A DNA stretch of 64,000 nt, taken from the NCBI GenBank assembly GCA_947179155.2, contig OX359266.1, positions 40,759,039 to 40,823,038 on the forward strand, written 5' to 3'. The position numbers and the translations under genes are program-made. Below the pieces are notes generated by a model. The model was given only the letters and a program-made list of their open reading frames with translations, had not been told where the DNA came from and searched no databases. Positions within the stretch are counted from its first letter, which is position 1, and every line of letters starts with the position of its first letter. Below, in pieces: positions 1 to 12,480 of the stretch. The DNA is from Hedera helix. Taxonomy: Eukaryota; Streptophyta; Magnoliopsida; Apiales; Araliaceae.

Positions 1-334
1 GAGAGGAGAGGGAGGAGGCGGGTGGATGAAGACAGAAGACGAGATTTTTTTATTTTTTTTCATCCATATGATTTGAATTTTGAATTTTGAATTTTGAATT
101 ATGGCAGCCTTAATTTTAGGTTCCTTATTAATGTGAAATTAAATTGTTTGAAATTATTGTGTTATTTTTGTAATTATTTTCTGTGTGTTTTATTTTTATA
201 ATTACTTTCTAATTGTTGTATATTAGTGTTAAGGACCCATCTCCCACGAATGCATAGTCTCCACTCTCCACCAAGTAACAGAAATACAACTATAACATAC
301 AACACACTTAATAAATGACAAATATATATATAGG

Positions 335-382
<48 letters not shown>

Positions 383-1100
383 AATACTAGTAATCTCTTA
401 TAACTCATGAATATAAATTGAAGTTGTTGCTGCATTAGTCAGTATTACTTTTAAGCATCTAAAACAAATGCTCCTTCAATTTAAAAATGTACAATTAAGT
501 TTAATTTTTGAAAATTAATTTAAAGTATATTTAAATTTAAAATTTTGTGATTCATTTAACATGTAAAAATAATAAATCATATAACTAGCAATAATATTTA
601 GGTAATTTGTAATTATATTATAGAAAATTAAATTAATTCATAGTAACTTAAATTTAAAAATATGTTAAATTGACTCTGATCTTATATTTTAGAATAGAGG
701 GAATACAATTTAAATTTTATGCTACATACACATCACTTCAATTTGTCTATAATTATTTTTTTTAAATTTATAATTTCTTTTTCCATAAAAATGTACCGTA
801 CCAATAAATATGTAAATAATGTAGGATGCTGCAAAATTATGAGCAGAAAAAAATAATTAAAAATTTATTATTTACTTTTGTGTTACCGAACATTTATATA
901 AATAGTATTTAATTAAAGAAAAATAAAAGGCCACTTTTCTCTATAACCAAACACATCCGTAATAAGTAAGGTATGCGCATTACGCACAACCGCGCACCGT
1001 AGGTTCCGTCCGTATTGAACATTAATATTAACTGCGTTTACTTTCACTTTGATAATCATGACATTTATCCTATTTTAACTATTTCTGGTCGGCGATTTGA
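1..1100. other. AT-rich intergenic flank
   Basis: No supported gene. The stretch is strongly AT-rich and holds a TA dinucleotide run at about 337-377. The start (1-60) is a purine-rich GA tract. The short reading frames over the TA run are low-complexity Tyr/Ile translations and are not genes. The last few hundred bases before 1100 may belong to the promoter of the DnaJ gene that follows, but no convincing core element was picked out. Confidence 0.6.
337..377. repeat. TA dinucleotide microsatellite
   Basis: About 20 uninterrupted TA units seen directly in the sequence. Confidence 0.9.
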
Positions 1101-1271
1101 CGGAATCTTCAATTCTTCGCCGTCGTTGCCTGCCAGAATCTTGCCCCGACGAACCTTCAATTCACTAATTTTCATATAAATCCTTACTTCTTTTTCTTTG
1201 CTAGCCTCTGTTTTGCTGCATAATTAAGCTTGGTATGTGTTTGTGCCATTTTGTTTTTCTTTTATCCTGCA

Positions 1272-2128
1272 GAACTGGTCCTCTTGATTTGACCAAGATC
1301 TGAAGAAAAGTTGACGATCGATAAAGCTAGTAGTGATCTGGGTTTGCTGATTTCCACTTTGATTCAAATCTGGGTAAGATTCATCTCATTTCTGTATTAT
1401 GAAAAATGTACTGGATTATTTGAGCTTTTAGGGGTCTTAGATTGTTTTAAATCACTTGTTACTGAGATTTTGTTGTATGAAGGTAAATTTAGTTTGAATT
1501 TCGGCGATTATGAAAATTTCTTTCAATTTAGGAACTGGGATTTGATTTTTGACTCGGAATCTTTATTAAGGTTGTAATCATTTTGAATGAATTCAGCTAG
1601 CTAGGAAAACTTAGTTTCCTTTTCTGGGGGGTGGAGTTTGAGGCGGATTTTTTGATTGTTTGGTGGGTTTAGGAAAATGATTCACAGGAAATCCAGCTAT
1701 AATTTGTAAATATCGGTATAGATTTGAGTAATTGGTCAGCGTTTTTTTTCAGAGTTGTCTATACTGCTTATTCAATCTGAAGTCTAAACTCAAAGTCGAG
1801 ATTGGGAATGACTTCCCTTCTAGTATTTTTAATAATTATTTGGTATTGTGGATTTTGTTATTTTCAAAACTTGGAAAAGATTTTCTTGAAGCTGATTTTG
1901 AGCATAAAACTATTTATAACTTTAATCCTAGGTAGTGTGTGTGTTCTCTCTCTCTCTCTCTCTCTCTCTCCTTTTTTCTTTTTTTTTTAAATTTTAATAA
2001 GTAAATTTCTGTTTCATATTTGCAGGCATGTAAACATGAGTGTCACCACAATAGGACTTCAACTCAGGAGCACTTTTTGCTGGTTATAGATTTCCACAGA
2101 GAATTTTGGTTAAAGTTGGAAGTTTGAG
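1272..2128 (+). other. 5' leader of the DnaJ gene with a UTR intron
   Basis: A non-coding exon ends at 1373, followed by a GTAAGAT donor at 1374. A pyrimidine-rich stretch with a CT microsatellite (about 1947-1970) leads to a TTTGCAG acceptor ending at 2025. The second leader exon (2026-2128) carries the start codon at 2129. The intron is inferred from splice consensus and its position before a long open frame. The transcription start was not located. The short reading frames inside this intron are taken as non-coding. Confidence 0.6.
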
Positions 2129-4753
2129 ATGGAATCAAACATTCATGAGGCTCTTAGAGCTAAAAACAATGCGGAGAAGCTATTTGCAGTGAAAGACTTT
2201 GCAACTGCAAAAAATTATGCTTTAGAGGCTCAAATGCTATGTCCAGAACTGGAGGGTATATCTCAAATGGTGGCTACTTTTGATATCTATTGTGCTGCTG
2301 AGAGAAAATTTGATGGTGAATTTGATTTCTACTCAATCCTTGGACTGGAGCCATCTGCAGACAAATCAACATTGAAGAAACAATACAAAAAGATGGCTGT
2401 GTTGCTTCATCCTGATAAGAACAAAACTGTGGGAGCTGAGGGGGCATTCAAACTTGTCTCTGAAGCATGGACACTGCTATCTGATAATGCTAAAAGAAGC
2501 TCTTATGATCTCAAGAGAAATAAGCAATTGTCACGGGGGGTTCTCCAGACTAATTTGTCTTCAGTTCATGGTGCTGGAATTACAAGTTTTGACAATTGTT
2601 CCAAGTCTGTATCTTCTCATAATAGACTTGATACCTTTTGGACTGTATGTACTTCTTGTCATGTTCAGTATGAATATCTTCGGAAGTATGTGAATAAGAA
2701 ACTTTCATGTAAGAACTGTCGTGGTATTTTCGTAGCTGTCGAAACAGGAGCACCCCCTGTTAATGGTTCTTTCCCATATAGTCCTTGGCCATATGCAACC
2801 GATAATGGGTATGGAAGTCATGGGTATAACGGGGTAACATATATCCCTAGCTCTGCTGTATGTTTTACAGGAAATGGGGTCCCAGGAATTCATTCTGGGC
2901 ATGGATCTGAGTGTGTTCCTAATATGTCATTTCAGTGGAGTTCTTTTTCTGGACCTGCTGGTATGGTTGTTGAGCATAATAATTTAACTGCTAAATCTGT
3001 CAATGTTGTTCATCAGTCCAATGGAAATGTCAGCAGAGCAAAAGTCAACGGAAAGTATATGGGCTCTAATGGGCATAATGGGTACAGTGAACCCACAACA
3101 ACCAAGCTTGGTAGACCTCCTAAGAAACCGAAGGTTGATGTGTGTGGCACAACTCGAAATGAAAGTGAAGATATGGCGTGGAAAACTGAATCAGAAATGA
3201 AATTGAACAATGTCTTGGGGAACATCAAACATAATACAAAGATTTCCCCTCCAGGTGAGACATCAACCAAATGTTGGTCAGTTGCCCCTGCTTTTGATGC
3301 GAGAAAGTTGTTAATTGACAAGGCGAGAACAGTAATTCGTAGAAAACTAGAAGAAATGAGGTTGGCTTCAGCCAGTGCAGCTCTGGCTGAGAAGAATGAA
3401 AAGGCACATAGTAAAGCTGGTATACTCAGTGAGGTAACTTGTAAAGCAACAGGTTTGGCTGGTCTTGATCATCAATCAGAGCTCAAGAAAGCTCTATCAA
3501 TGCCAATAACAGTCCCTGACTCGGACTTCCATGATTTTGACAAGGATAAATCAGAAGACTGCTTCAAGCCAAAGCAGATATGGGCATTGTATGATGAAGA
3601 AGATGGCATGCCTCGTTTGTACTGTCTGATACGCCAGGTCATCTCAGTGAAACCATTTAAGGTTCATATCAGTTACTTGAGCTCAAAAACTGACAGTGAG
3701 TTTGGATCCATAAATTGGCTGGATTCGGGGTTTACCAAATCTTGTGGAAATTTCAGAGCATTCAATACAGACATTCTTGACCAAGTTAATATTTTCTCTC
3801 ATCTTCTGAGTCGGGAGAAAGTTGGCAGGGGGGGATGTGTTAGGATCTATCCAAAATGTGGAGACATATGGGCTGTATATCATAATTGGTCATCAGACTG
3901 GAACAGAACAACCCCAGACAACTTGAGGCACAAGTATGAGATGGTGGAAGTTCTTGATGATTATTCTGAAGAGCTTGGAGTATGTGTCACTCCTCTGATT
4001 AAACTGGACGGATTTAAGACGGTTTATCAGAGGAACACCAATAAGGATGCTATCCGATGGATTCCTAGGAGAGAAATGTTACGATTTTCACACCAGGTGC
4101 CTTCTTGTGTATTAAAAGGAAAGGTCGCAAACTTGCCAGATGGATGCTGGGATCTAGACCCTGCTGCAACTCCGGACGAGCTTCTTCAGACTGTAACTGA
4201 GGTAGAGGCAGGAAAGCCTAGTCAGATGGGTAGTTGTGTGGTAACTCCTCAGGAGCTTTTTCAGCCTGTAATGGAAGTACAAGTCGATGAAAAGCAGCAT
4301 TTTCATGCAGAGAACCAAGCTTCAACTCCCGAGTTTCTTGAAAATTTAAATAAAGTACAGGTGGAAAAGACTCCTGCTGAGGTTCTTCAAGATTTAAATG
4401 AAGTGCAGGTGGAAAAGCCTCATTATACAGAAAATTGTGCTGCAACACATATGGAGCTTCTTCACCCTGTAAGAGAAGTACAGGTTGAGGAAAAATATCC
4501 TTTTCAAGTAGAGAACTTTTCTGCAGCTCTTGCTGAGCGTATTCAAAGTGTAACTGAAGCGCATGTTGAGAAGCTTTGTGAAATGGAAAGTTATGTTGCA
4601 ACTACTGTGGAGCTTCTTCAGACTGTAATGGAAATAGAAGTTGAGCCGCAACTATCGTTTCAAGTGGAGAAATCTGCTGCAACTCCCGCTAATCTTCTTC
4701 AAGATGTAACCGATGCGCAGACAGAAGCTGCATCTAATCAAGCAGAAAAGTAA
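2129..4753 (+). CDS. DnaJ (HSP40) domain protein with DUF3444
   Basis: Uninterrupted 874-residue frame, a J-protein of the plant DUF3444 group. The N-terminus (about 1-60) is the usual helical leader of the group (MESNIHEALRAKNNAEKL). The J domain covers about 66-130 with an intact HPD at 94-96, so it should stimulate the ATPase of an Hsp70 partner. A zinc-ribbon-like segment with two CxxC pairs follows at about 173-200 (CTSC, CKNC). DUF3444 spans about 478-675, starting KPKQIWALYDEEDGMPR. The tail (about 675-874) is about eight degenerate copies of an ATPxELLQxVxEVQVE unit. The start is chosen because it fits the family N-terminus and lies just after the UTR intron. Family members are usually placed in nucleus or cytosol; the client is unknown. 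The CDS is intronless, as is common in this family. Confidence 0.93.
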   Translation: MESNIHEALRAKNNAEKLFAVKDFATAKNYALEAQMLCPELEGISQMVATFDIYCAAERKFDGEFDFYSILGLEPSADKSTLKKQYKKMAVLLHPDKNKTVGAEGAFKLVSEAWTLLSDNAKRSSYDLKRNKQLSRGVLQTNLSSVHGAGITSFDNCSKSVSSHNRLDTFWTVCTSCHVQYEYLRKYVNKKLSCKNCRGIFVAVETGAPPVNGSFPYSPWPYATDNGYGSHGYNGVTYIPSSAVCFTGNGVPGIHSGHGSECVPNMSFQWSSFSGPAGMVVEHNNLTAKSVNVVHQSNGNVSRAKVNGKYMGSNGHNGYSEPTTTKLGRPPKKPKVDVCGTTRNESEDMAWKTESEMKLNNVLGNIKHNTKISPPGETSTKCWSVAPAFDARKLLIDKARTVIRRKLEEMRLASASAALAEKNEKAHSKAGILSEVTCKATGLAGLDHQSELKKALSMPITVPDSDFHDFDKDKSEDCFKPKQIWALYDEEDGMPRLYCLIRQVISVKPFKVHISYLSSKTDSEFGSINWLDSGFTKSCGNFRAFNTDILDQVNIFSHLLSREKVGRGGCVRIYPKCGDIWAVYHNWSSDWNRTTPDNLRHKYEMVEVLDDYSEELGVCVTPLIKLDGFKTVYQRNTNKDAIRWIPRREMLRFSHQVPSCVLKGKVANLPDGCWDLDPAATPDELLQTVTEVEAGKPSQMGSCVVTPQELFQPVMEVQVDEKQHFHAENQASTPEFLENLNKVQVEKTPAEVLQDLNEVQVEKPHYTENCAATHMELLHPVREVQVEEKYPFQVENFSAALAERIQSVTEAHVEKLCEMESYVATTVELLQTVMEIEVEPQLSFQVEKSAATPANLLQDVTDAQTEAASNQAEK
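4150..4750 (+). repeat. Degenerate intragenic repeats in the DnaJ C-terminus
   Basis: About eight units of roughly 17-27 codons, each recognisable as [A/V]TPxELLQxVxEVQVE followed by a variable acidic or aromatic spacer. Units begin near AATPDELLQ, VTPQELFQ, STPEFLEN, TPAEVLQD, ATHMELLH, AALAERIQ, TTVELLQT and AATPANLLQ. They differ at the DNA level, so the expansion is old or has been diversifying. Confidence 0.8.
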
Positions 4754-6485
4754 GGTTTGAAGATCCTTTATATTATTATTACCATAACAGTCTTGCCATT
4801 TGATATGTACAGATTTAAACATGCACTCAAGAGAGAAATCTAAAAAGATTAGATATCTGGAAGGGCCATAAGCTGATCCACGGCATCAATCCTAGATTGT
4901 TTTAGAGGGCCCAACCTCTGTTGGGAACTTGTACTACGTTTCATCTAATGACTTCTTGTTTACAGAAGAAACCCATATTATCTCTGGGCCTACGTCAGGG
5001 CAGATGTAGAACTCAATGCTGCTATTTCTGGATCTGCAATAGGGGTGGGTGACAAGGATGGGCGTACAACTTTATATATTGCTCATTTTTATACCAGTTT
5101 TTTTTACGAATTACTGATTGTATTCAGGTTCTCAAAGTGGAACCTCAGGAAATGTTAAAGCATGATCTAGCTGTTGTAACTTCACTAATAGATACTGTTG
5201 TGGAAGCTATTTTTTTATATACTATTTATTTTCATCAATTTTGGAGGAGCACAAAACCCGTAACTTCTACTTGCATTTTTCATAATACCCAGATCAAATA
5301 GCTGCATAAAATTGAAGCTTGCTTTGAGAATATACATCCTTACCAAGAAATCAGCCTAAATAGTATGCAGGAATATGCATATGATAAATCCAATCCTCAC
5401 ATATGAATTCACTAGTTTTCAAAGTAGCATAGGTAGAGCGAGGGTGATATCACTCAAACGACAACGTCATTTGCAACAAGAATCATACGAGGGTCTACTT
5501 TTGATCCTTGTACTTCAACTATTTTCAACCACAACCTGGCCAACGTCATTTTGCTGATGCTTGGAATATCTTCTGATTTACCTGGATTGAGCCTTGGGTC
5601 TGATTGAGCACATGTATGTATGATGAGACCTCCATTGAAACTTCAACAAAGTCAACTAGTACGACTGAGTAGAACAGTAAACTGATCCTCGTCTCTGCAC
5701 AAAGTTGCCGCTCTCTCTGATATCACTCATCTCTCTCTGTCCATCTCAATTCTCTAAATGTATGCAATGTTATCTAACATGGCTTGTATGTAGAAATACT
5801 TGGAAACAGGGATGGAAGCTCAAAATGTACCAATTTCAATGGGGTAAATGTTATTTTGCCTGTGGCAAGTGCATCTCTACTTTGAGGACCGAGTGACTAT
5901 GATTCTAGAATGTAGTATATTTTACAAAAATGACAAAGTATTAGGATTATTTTATTTTATTTTAACTAAGATCAGTAAAATCCACAGATCGTCATATCAT
6001 ATGATGCCTAAAGTTCAATGATATGATTCCAGGTTCAGATAAAATGGATTTATGATCCCCATTGATGATCACCCAGCTATACAAGAGCAGCAAAATTGAC
6101 TCGCTTCTTGCAACAAATTATGGCAAATACAATAGTAAATGTAATATAGCAGTATCTTGGATGTATGTTTATTTATCCAGAAATCACTAGAACTTTTCCA
6201 TAAAGGCCGAGGAGGCATTCCAGAAGACAATTGTTCTTAAATCATTAGCTAAAGAAAATGAACTCATACATTGAATAGCTTTAAAATTAAAGCTAAAGAA
6301 AACGTATAGTGGCATTATCTCACATGCTATAATATTACCGGGTAACGTAGCTTCAATACTTGGCTTAGCTAGGAAAAACATTGAACCAACCATGATGATG
6401 AGTGTGATCAGTAATACAACTGCTACAACGAAAAAACAGAGCCTAATAACACGTCAAATTAACGCATTTAATATTTATATGCATA
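4754..6485. other. DnaJ 3' flank and intergenic DNA
   Basis: The first few hundred bases after 4753 are probably the 3' UTR of the DnaJ gene; no clear poly(A) signal was assigned. No further gene is supported. The reading frames in this interval are short, have no recognisable family features and do not join by plausible splicing. Confidence 0.5.
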
Positions 6486-7436
6486 TTACATCTTAATTGG
6501 GATGTCCACCCGATTCAGGCTGCCAATATGTACAACAGTTGTAAACATATTTGGCATCCCCTGAAACGTTATATCTTTAAGTATTCCACTCTCTGGATCA
6601 TACAAGGCCAACCTTCCAACTTTAAACTCTATCAAAATCCCACCAGTTTTTAGAACGCATAAAACTCAAACTGCTCTCCTTTTATAAGTGTTCTTCCACA
6701 TTGGAAATGGTAGTCGCAAATTTTGATTCAGTAACTCTGGCACATGAGCTCCAATTCTGAACTCCTTAATCCAAGACTCTTTCACATCATATTCTTTCAT
6801 TACCCAAATCTCTAAAACTGAATACCAAAACTTCTGATTTTATATAGCCACGCATTCTCATTCTACGAGCAGGCCAGAATTCAATATCTACATTCCACTG
6901 GGCAGACTATCTTAACCACCTGTATTCATTGATCCCTTGACAGAATCCAAATCCACACAACACTTCTTGTTCTTGATACTGCCTTGCTTTTGGAAGCTCT
7001 ATGTAGTCCCTAGTGAAAGGAGTCATTGTATAACGAATCAGATAAATATAACAAGCCATTACAAGAGCTTACAACCTTAAACTCTGGCATGGAAGCAGAA
7101 AAAGGTGTATTAATCTTTCTCACCATCCCTTTATCATCATGACGATCAGAAAATTCAACAAAATAGAGCTAGTTTTGGATAGGATTCACTGTGAAAGATA
7201 AGGAAAGGATTACGCTTTGCTGCCCGGGAGAGGTGCAAATTAACAAGATTTTGATCAAGTGACGAGGTGTGCCAGGCTTGGCATACAAATCTGGACTGCA
7301 TCACAGATGTGATGGGTAGCCTTGAAAATATGTCGAGGGCGATTTCATTAGGTAAACTATCTAACCCATTTCTTGACTGATCTTCTAGCTTGCACTTTCT
7401 TTTCTTGTTGTGCTTCTCATCAATAATCAAGTCCAT
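6486..7436 (-). pseudogene. Broken F-box/FBA gene
   Basis: The frame from the ATG at 7436 encodes a basic leader and a clear F-box (LDSLPNEIALDIFSRLPI through RFVCQAWH). It stops after about 93 codons at about 7155-7166. Homology continues in other frames: after a one-base shift near 7166 it reads LYFVEFSDRHDDKG, then SCNGLLYLSDS, and after another shift with apparent loss of codons near 7020-7040 it reads PFTRDYIELPKA and CGFGFCQG. Still further frames give ESWIKEFRIG and GILKDITFQGMPNMF toward 6490. This is the usual F-box plus F-box-associated layout of SCF ubiquitin-ligase substrate receptors, but several frameshifts and stops rule out a full product. Introns are an unlikely explanation, because shifts fall inside conserved blocks without splice sites. 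Confidence 0.8.
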
Positions 7437-7593
7437 GAGAACAAGAAGACAAAGTAAAGCAAGCGAGCTTAGGGATGAAGAAAGTACTTTGGCAGATAAT
7501 TAAACAAGGGGAAATTGAGATAACAACAAATTGATCACCATCATAATGAGGCTGCAAGAATATCTTGTTGATTTTGATTTCCTATTTAATAAG

Positions 7594-7880
7594 GGTAAAT
7601 GATGCTAAAACTATTTTTTTTTATTTTACCAATCAAGTACAAAATTTTCACTTTAAACTACAAACATAGGAAAGAATTTCTATTTTTCCTAAAATCATTG
7701 ACAGACGTTAGTTGAAACGTAATAAAAAAAAATAAACAATCAAGCGAAGTAAACTAACATTTGTCAACAATTTTACGAAAAATAGGAACTCTTTCCTATG
7801 TTCGTAGTTTAAAGTAAAAAATTTATAGTCAGTTGGTTAAAACATAAAATTTGTAAAAAAAAATACCGTCATTTATCAAT
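7594..7880. mobile_element. MITE-like inverted repeat, about 290 bp
   Basis: The left arm (TAAATGATGCTAAAAC, then ACTTTAAACTACAAACATAG) matches the reverse complement of the right arm (CTATGTTCGTAGTTTAAAGT, then GTCATTTATC). Arms are over 100 bp with scattered mismatches and there is no coding capacity. No target duplication was settled, so the superfamily is open. Confidence 0.6.
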
Positions 7881-8639
7881 TGATTAATAATCTCTTCATA
7901 AAACAAAAGGAGTTATGTTCTGAATTCTGACAAATCTGCTGCACCTTCCAGTTCATAACCTACACCACCATATCATGAATTACAAAACACTAGTGTAATT
8001 ATGGTAATCTAGATTCATCTGAATGGATTTTATGCACAACTGATAGTGACCGAATCAGTTGCATATTTCTGGGAAATTTAATATAGTAGCAACTTAAAGT
8101 ACATGTTTCCAACTGTATACAATAATCAGCATACTAGACGGAGTTTGCAAGAAAGTTTTATTGATTACTTTTGGTGGGAGCCACCCACACTAGAATATAT
8201 AGTCTCTAACATCACAAAAGAAAAACTTTAAGTACATATATTGAAAAAAGAAGCAAATCCGTTCTTAAGTATGATTATCTGAAGTTAAACAAATTAGTCT
8301 TAAAGCTGTTAACTGTGGACAGAAATAGTAAGACACATTTAAGCCTTTTGTTTGATGGTTTTCTTTAGAAACTGTGGTCAGTCAATATCAGTGACTTTCC
8401 TTCACTCGTTGGTAAACTATACTTTATTCCCCTTGTCATAAAATATAAAGAATTTTGGAGGGAATCAGAGTTTAGCACTTGAACGGTCGTCTGCTTTATT
8501 AGGGAACGATAATCTAATATAACAAAATGCAAGGCATTTTGAAAAGGAAAAAATTTCCGCTCAGCCTAAAAATGCATTCGGACCGTATAAATATTAGGAT
8601 AAATCTCACCCTTCTTTTATATCTTCTCCTTTATATATT

Positions 8640-8890
8640 ATCTTTTTACTCTAACAACACAGAAGGCCACCGATTCAGTTATTGGCACCGAAGAAGCGCG
8701 ACGCCAATTCAGTCACGGAAGCCATGGGTGAAACCTCTCGCAAAGCTGATGCTCGCATCTCCATTCCGGTACCTAAGGTTATCGATACTGATCTACGGCG
8801 GCGGCGCGAGGCTGATTCAGTTATTGAAGTGAGGACGGTTGAGGTCGATCATGGAAGAGCGCAGAAACGAAGAAGACTACAAGGTATAAT
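8640..8890 (+). other. GC-richer exon-like segment of unknown origin
   Basis: Against an AT-rich background this segment has balanced codon-like composition. An ATG near 8724 opens MGETSRKADARISIPVPKV and continues to KRRRLQ, followed by a good donor (AAG|GTATAATC) at about 8882. A TATATATTA stretch lies just upstream. I do not recognise the peptide and found no following exon. It could be the first exon of a gene lost downstream, or an exon captured by the Helitron whose 3' end lies at 9023. Function unknown. Confidence 0.3.
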
Positions 8891-8979
8891 CATTTTCCTT
8901 ACTTTGTTTAAGTTCTAATTCTCTCTCCCATTTAGTGTATTTGGGTATGTGTATATATATATTTAGGACTTTTGTTGTG

Positions 8980-9023
8980 GACCGGAAGGTTTCGTAGTGC
9001 CCGAGGCACGGGTGAAATGCTAG
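8980..9023 (+). mobile_element. Helitron 3' terminus
   Basis: The end reads CCCG-AGGCA-CGGG (9000-9012), a short GC-rich hairpin, then seven bases, then CTAG (9020-9023) followed by T. That is the standard plant Helitron 3' end: hairpin about 10 bp before CTRR, with insertion before a T. The 5' TC terminus was not found, so only the 3' end is claimed. No Rep/helicase coding sequence is nearby, so it is non-autonomous. Confidence 0.6.
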
Positions 9024-9274
9024 TGATAGATATAGGACTTGAAAAGGTACGTACTATAGTTGCATTTGGTTTTTCTTTTGTGATAATTAATGGTTCTTGC
9101 CTTTCCATTTACCATTTCTAATTTTGTTTTCACGTATTCATATGATTGTTAGTTACGAATACAAATAGATGGGTGGTTTTTTTGGGCATCTCATAACAGC
9201 TTCTCCTACGGCTCTCCAATCAAATATAGGATAAGAGGCTGAATTTTGTGTTTATCATTTATTTAGCTTTGAAT

Positions 9275-9423
9275 AAGTATAATTGCACAATATTCAAATA
9301 CTACATTCATCTTAACTATTAAAAAATAGAACATAACATTAAAATCCGTGTCATGTCCTATTTTTTAATGATAAAAATGAATATAATGTTTGATTTTGTA
9401 TTTGAATGTTGTGTATGTAGACT
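9275..9423. mobile_element. Small MITE, family shared with 15.1, 15.4 and 17.2 kb
   Basis: The left end (AAGTATAATTGCACAATATTC) is the inverted partner of the right end (GAATGTTGTGTATGTAGACTT). The centre carries a second small inverted pair around TTAAAAAATAG and CTATTTTTTAA. About 150 bp with no reading frame. Confidence 0.5.
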
Positions 9424-10104
9424 TGTCCAGACTCTTTGTTTCTTCCGGTAGTCTACTTGGTTTCATATGTTTGAAGTTTCTATATACATATTTTGATCTC
9501 AAGGATGTATGAGACGTGGGCTTATTAGTTGGTTCAATGGTCATTGCTCATGCCTCGAGTGTGGAAACTGACTGCGTTTTGTGGGTTCCTCTTTGTGGAA
9601 GAATTGCATTTAGGAGTACAGCAAATTTTTATGTCCAGTTAGGAATATAAAGCACCTCCATTTTCATTCAAAATGCTATCCAAACAAACAATACCTGAAT
9701 AAATAACTTTTATCTTTTTTCTTGTTTCATTGAGTGAAGATTCCTAGGAGGTCACACCACTAATGTGACCATAAACTGTTCTTGACAGCAAAAAATGCAA
9801 GATTAACATTTGAAGAAATACAATAATATTACTTTCACGGGAGCTGTAATTATTTATTTATTATTATTTTAAAATTTCTTATTGATTAGGATTCAAAATA
9901 TCAGGTTTAATACTTGAATTAAAAATATAAGACATTGATTCGTTTCTCTCCCCCAACACCCGGCGCGCCCGGGGCATAACAAGCCAATGAAATCATAAAT
10001 AAACTTTTCAATGCTCAACTTATATAATAAAACAGAATTTATTTTAAATTTAAAAGTATAAAGACAGTTCAGATTCTTTCAACTTAATCTAATGGAACAC
10101 ATTT
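9424..10104. other. Intergenic, transposon-like DNA
   Basis: No gene seen. Around 9955-9975 lies a GC-rich island (ACACCCGGCGCGCCCGGGG) inside AT-rich DNA. It could lie near the 5' end of the Helitron that ends at 11084, but I could not define a TC start. Confidence 0.4.
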
Positions 10105-10149
10105 CATCTCACAAAATTTTTTTCGCCCAAATCAAATTCACCCGTGCAC

Positions 10150-10979
<830 letters not shown>

Positions 10980-11054
10980 TTTATATTTTAATTTTTTTTA
11001 ATAATAATAATATTTTTATTTTTTGAATTTTAATTTAATTTAATTTTTTGTTAT

Positions 11055-11084
11055 ATCGTGTCTTCAGGCACGACCAATTACTAG
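11055..11084 (+). mobile_element. Second Helitron 3' terminus
   Basis: TCGTG-TCTTCAGG-CACGA forms a hairpin (11056-11073), followed by CCAATTA and CTAG (11081-11084), then T. This matches the plant Helitron 3' end pattern and differs in sequence from the end at 9023, so it is a different family. The AAT microsatellite lies just inside it. Confidence 0.6.
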
Positions 11085-12245
11085 TATATATATAAACACG
11101 AGGGGCCAAGAAGAAATGAATAAAATACACTCTTGAGAAGTGCTCTTGATCATCCTTATGAGAATTGTTTAAATATTTTAACTATATTCCTAAATTTTAA
11201 TTTTTAATTTTTTTAAATTAATTGAGGGTCCTAATATAAGAATTTATTTGTTAAAATAGATTAGATACATCTGTCATCAAATAAGACTACTCTTTATCGC
11301 CAAAAATAGATTAAAAAAGGATGTAAATACAGTAATATTTATACTTTTTTTCATTATAATAGAAGCCGAACGGATAGGGCAAAAGCAGCTGGCGCGAGTA
11401 ATGAAAAAGATGATACAATTGATGTGTCTATTTAGTAGACGACAACATATATTGCCATTGCCAGTATAATATGTAGAGAAAAACATAATATTCTATTAAC
11501 GTTCGGTACAACTACGTATTCATCAACATAAAAATAGACTTTTCATCACTTCAACAACCAGATTGCTTGGACGGCTGAATCTCTAAACCAACTTACCAAT
11601 AGCCATCTGCCAGCCACCAAAAACGCAAGTGCACCAAGCTAAATGGGATTGCTCCCCCTCAAATCGCTTCAGCTCATATCCACCCCATCCTATTCATGCA
11701 TCTGGTGTTGGTGCTTTCAGAGTCACATATCCCTAATTTTTTAAAACCTCCTTCGATGAAGAAAATTGTGGACCTTTTAAGATTCTCGCAGGTCACAGCT
11801 ATTTTAAGTAGAGGCAAAAATGAGTTTTACCCCACTACAGTCGTCAAGTTTTAAGTAGTATCTCACTAAACTTTAAAAATATATAATTAACTCATTGAAC
11901 TAATTAAAATTTTAATATTATACCTGTTAAATTAATTGAATATCCGTCCAAGAAGAAGGCAAGCCTCTTCGTCTGCAGTTTAAACACGTAGCAAATTAAT
12001 AAACTAAAACCAGAAAACTGCCTAAATTAACTAGGTAATATTGAGCATCACTCCAAAGAACTATATTCTTACAGGCTTCCGGTAAAAACATACCTATCGC
12101 ATTCCGCAGAGTTGCTGATAGACAGACATGCTACTACTTGCGGTCTTTTATATTGTTATTGTATCCATTGCAAAGACTACAAAAAAGATGTATGCATTCT
12201 TCATCTAATCCATAAGAATCCATAAGGAGTCTGACTGCAGTATCA
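11085..12245. other. Intergenic DNA with a solo transposon arm
   Basis: No gene seen. Around 11830-11960 the sequence resembles one arm of the long-TIR elements at 12.26 and 38.4 kb (TAAATTAATTGAATATCCGTCC), but no matching second arm was found nearby, so it may be a deleted copy. Confidence 0.4.
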
Positions 12246-12255
12246 TTAAAAAATC

Positions 12256-12449
12256 GGCTGCAAAACTATCAGTTAATTCACTTTTGAACAGAAACTGACT
12301 CAACTTTTAATTTGTTCAAATGTCTCATTAAACTAATTAAAATTTTATAATTGAATCATTCCATCAAATTAATTAGATGGACATTAAGTTATTGCTTACG
12401 GGGCAATCTGAACAAAATAAAAAGTTCAACAAAATCGCGATCCATTCAT

Positions 12450-12480
<31 letters not shown>

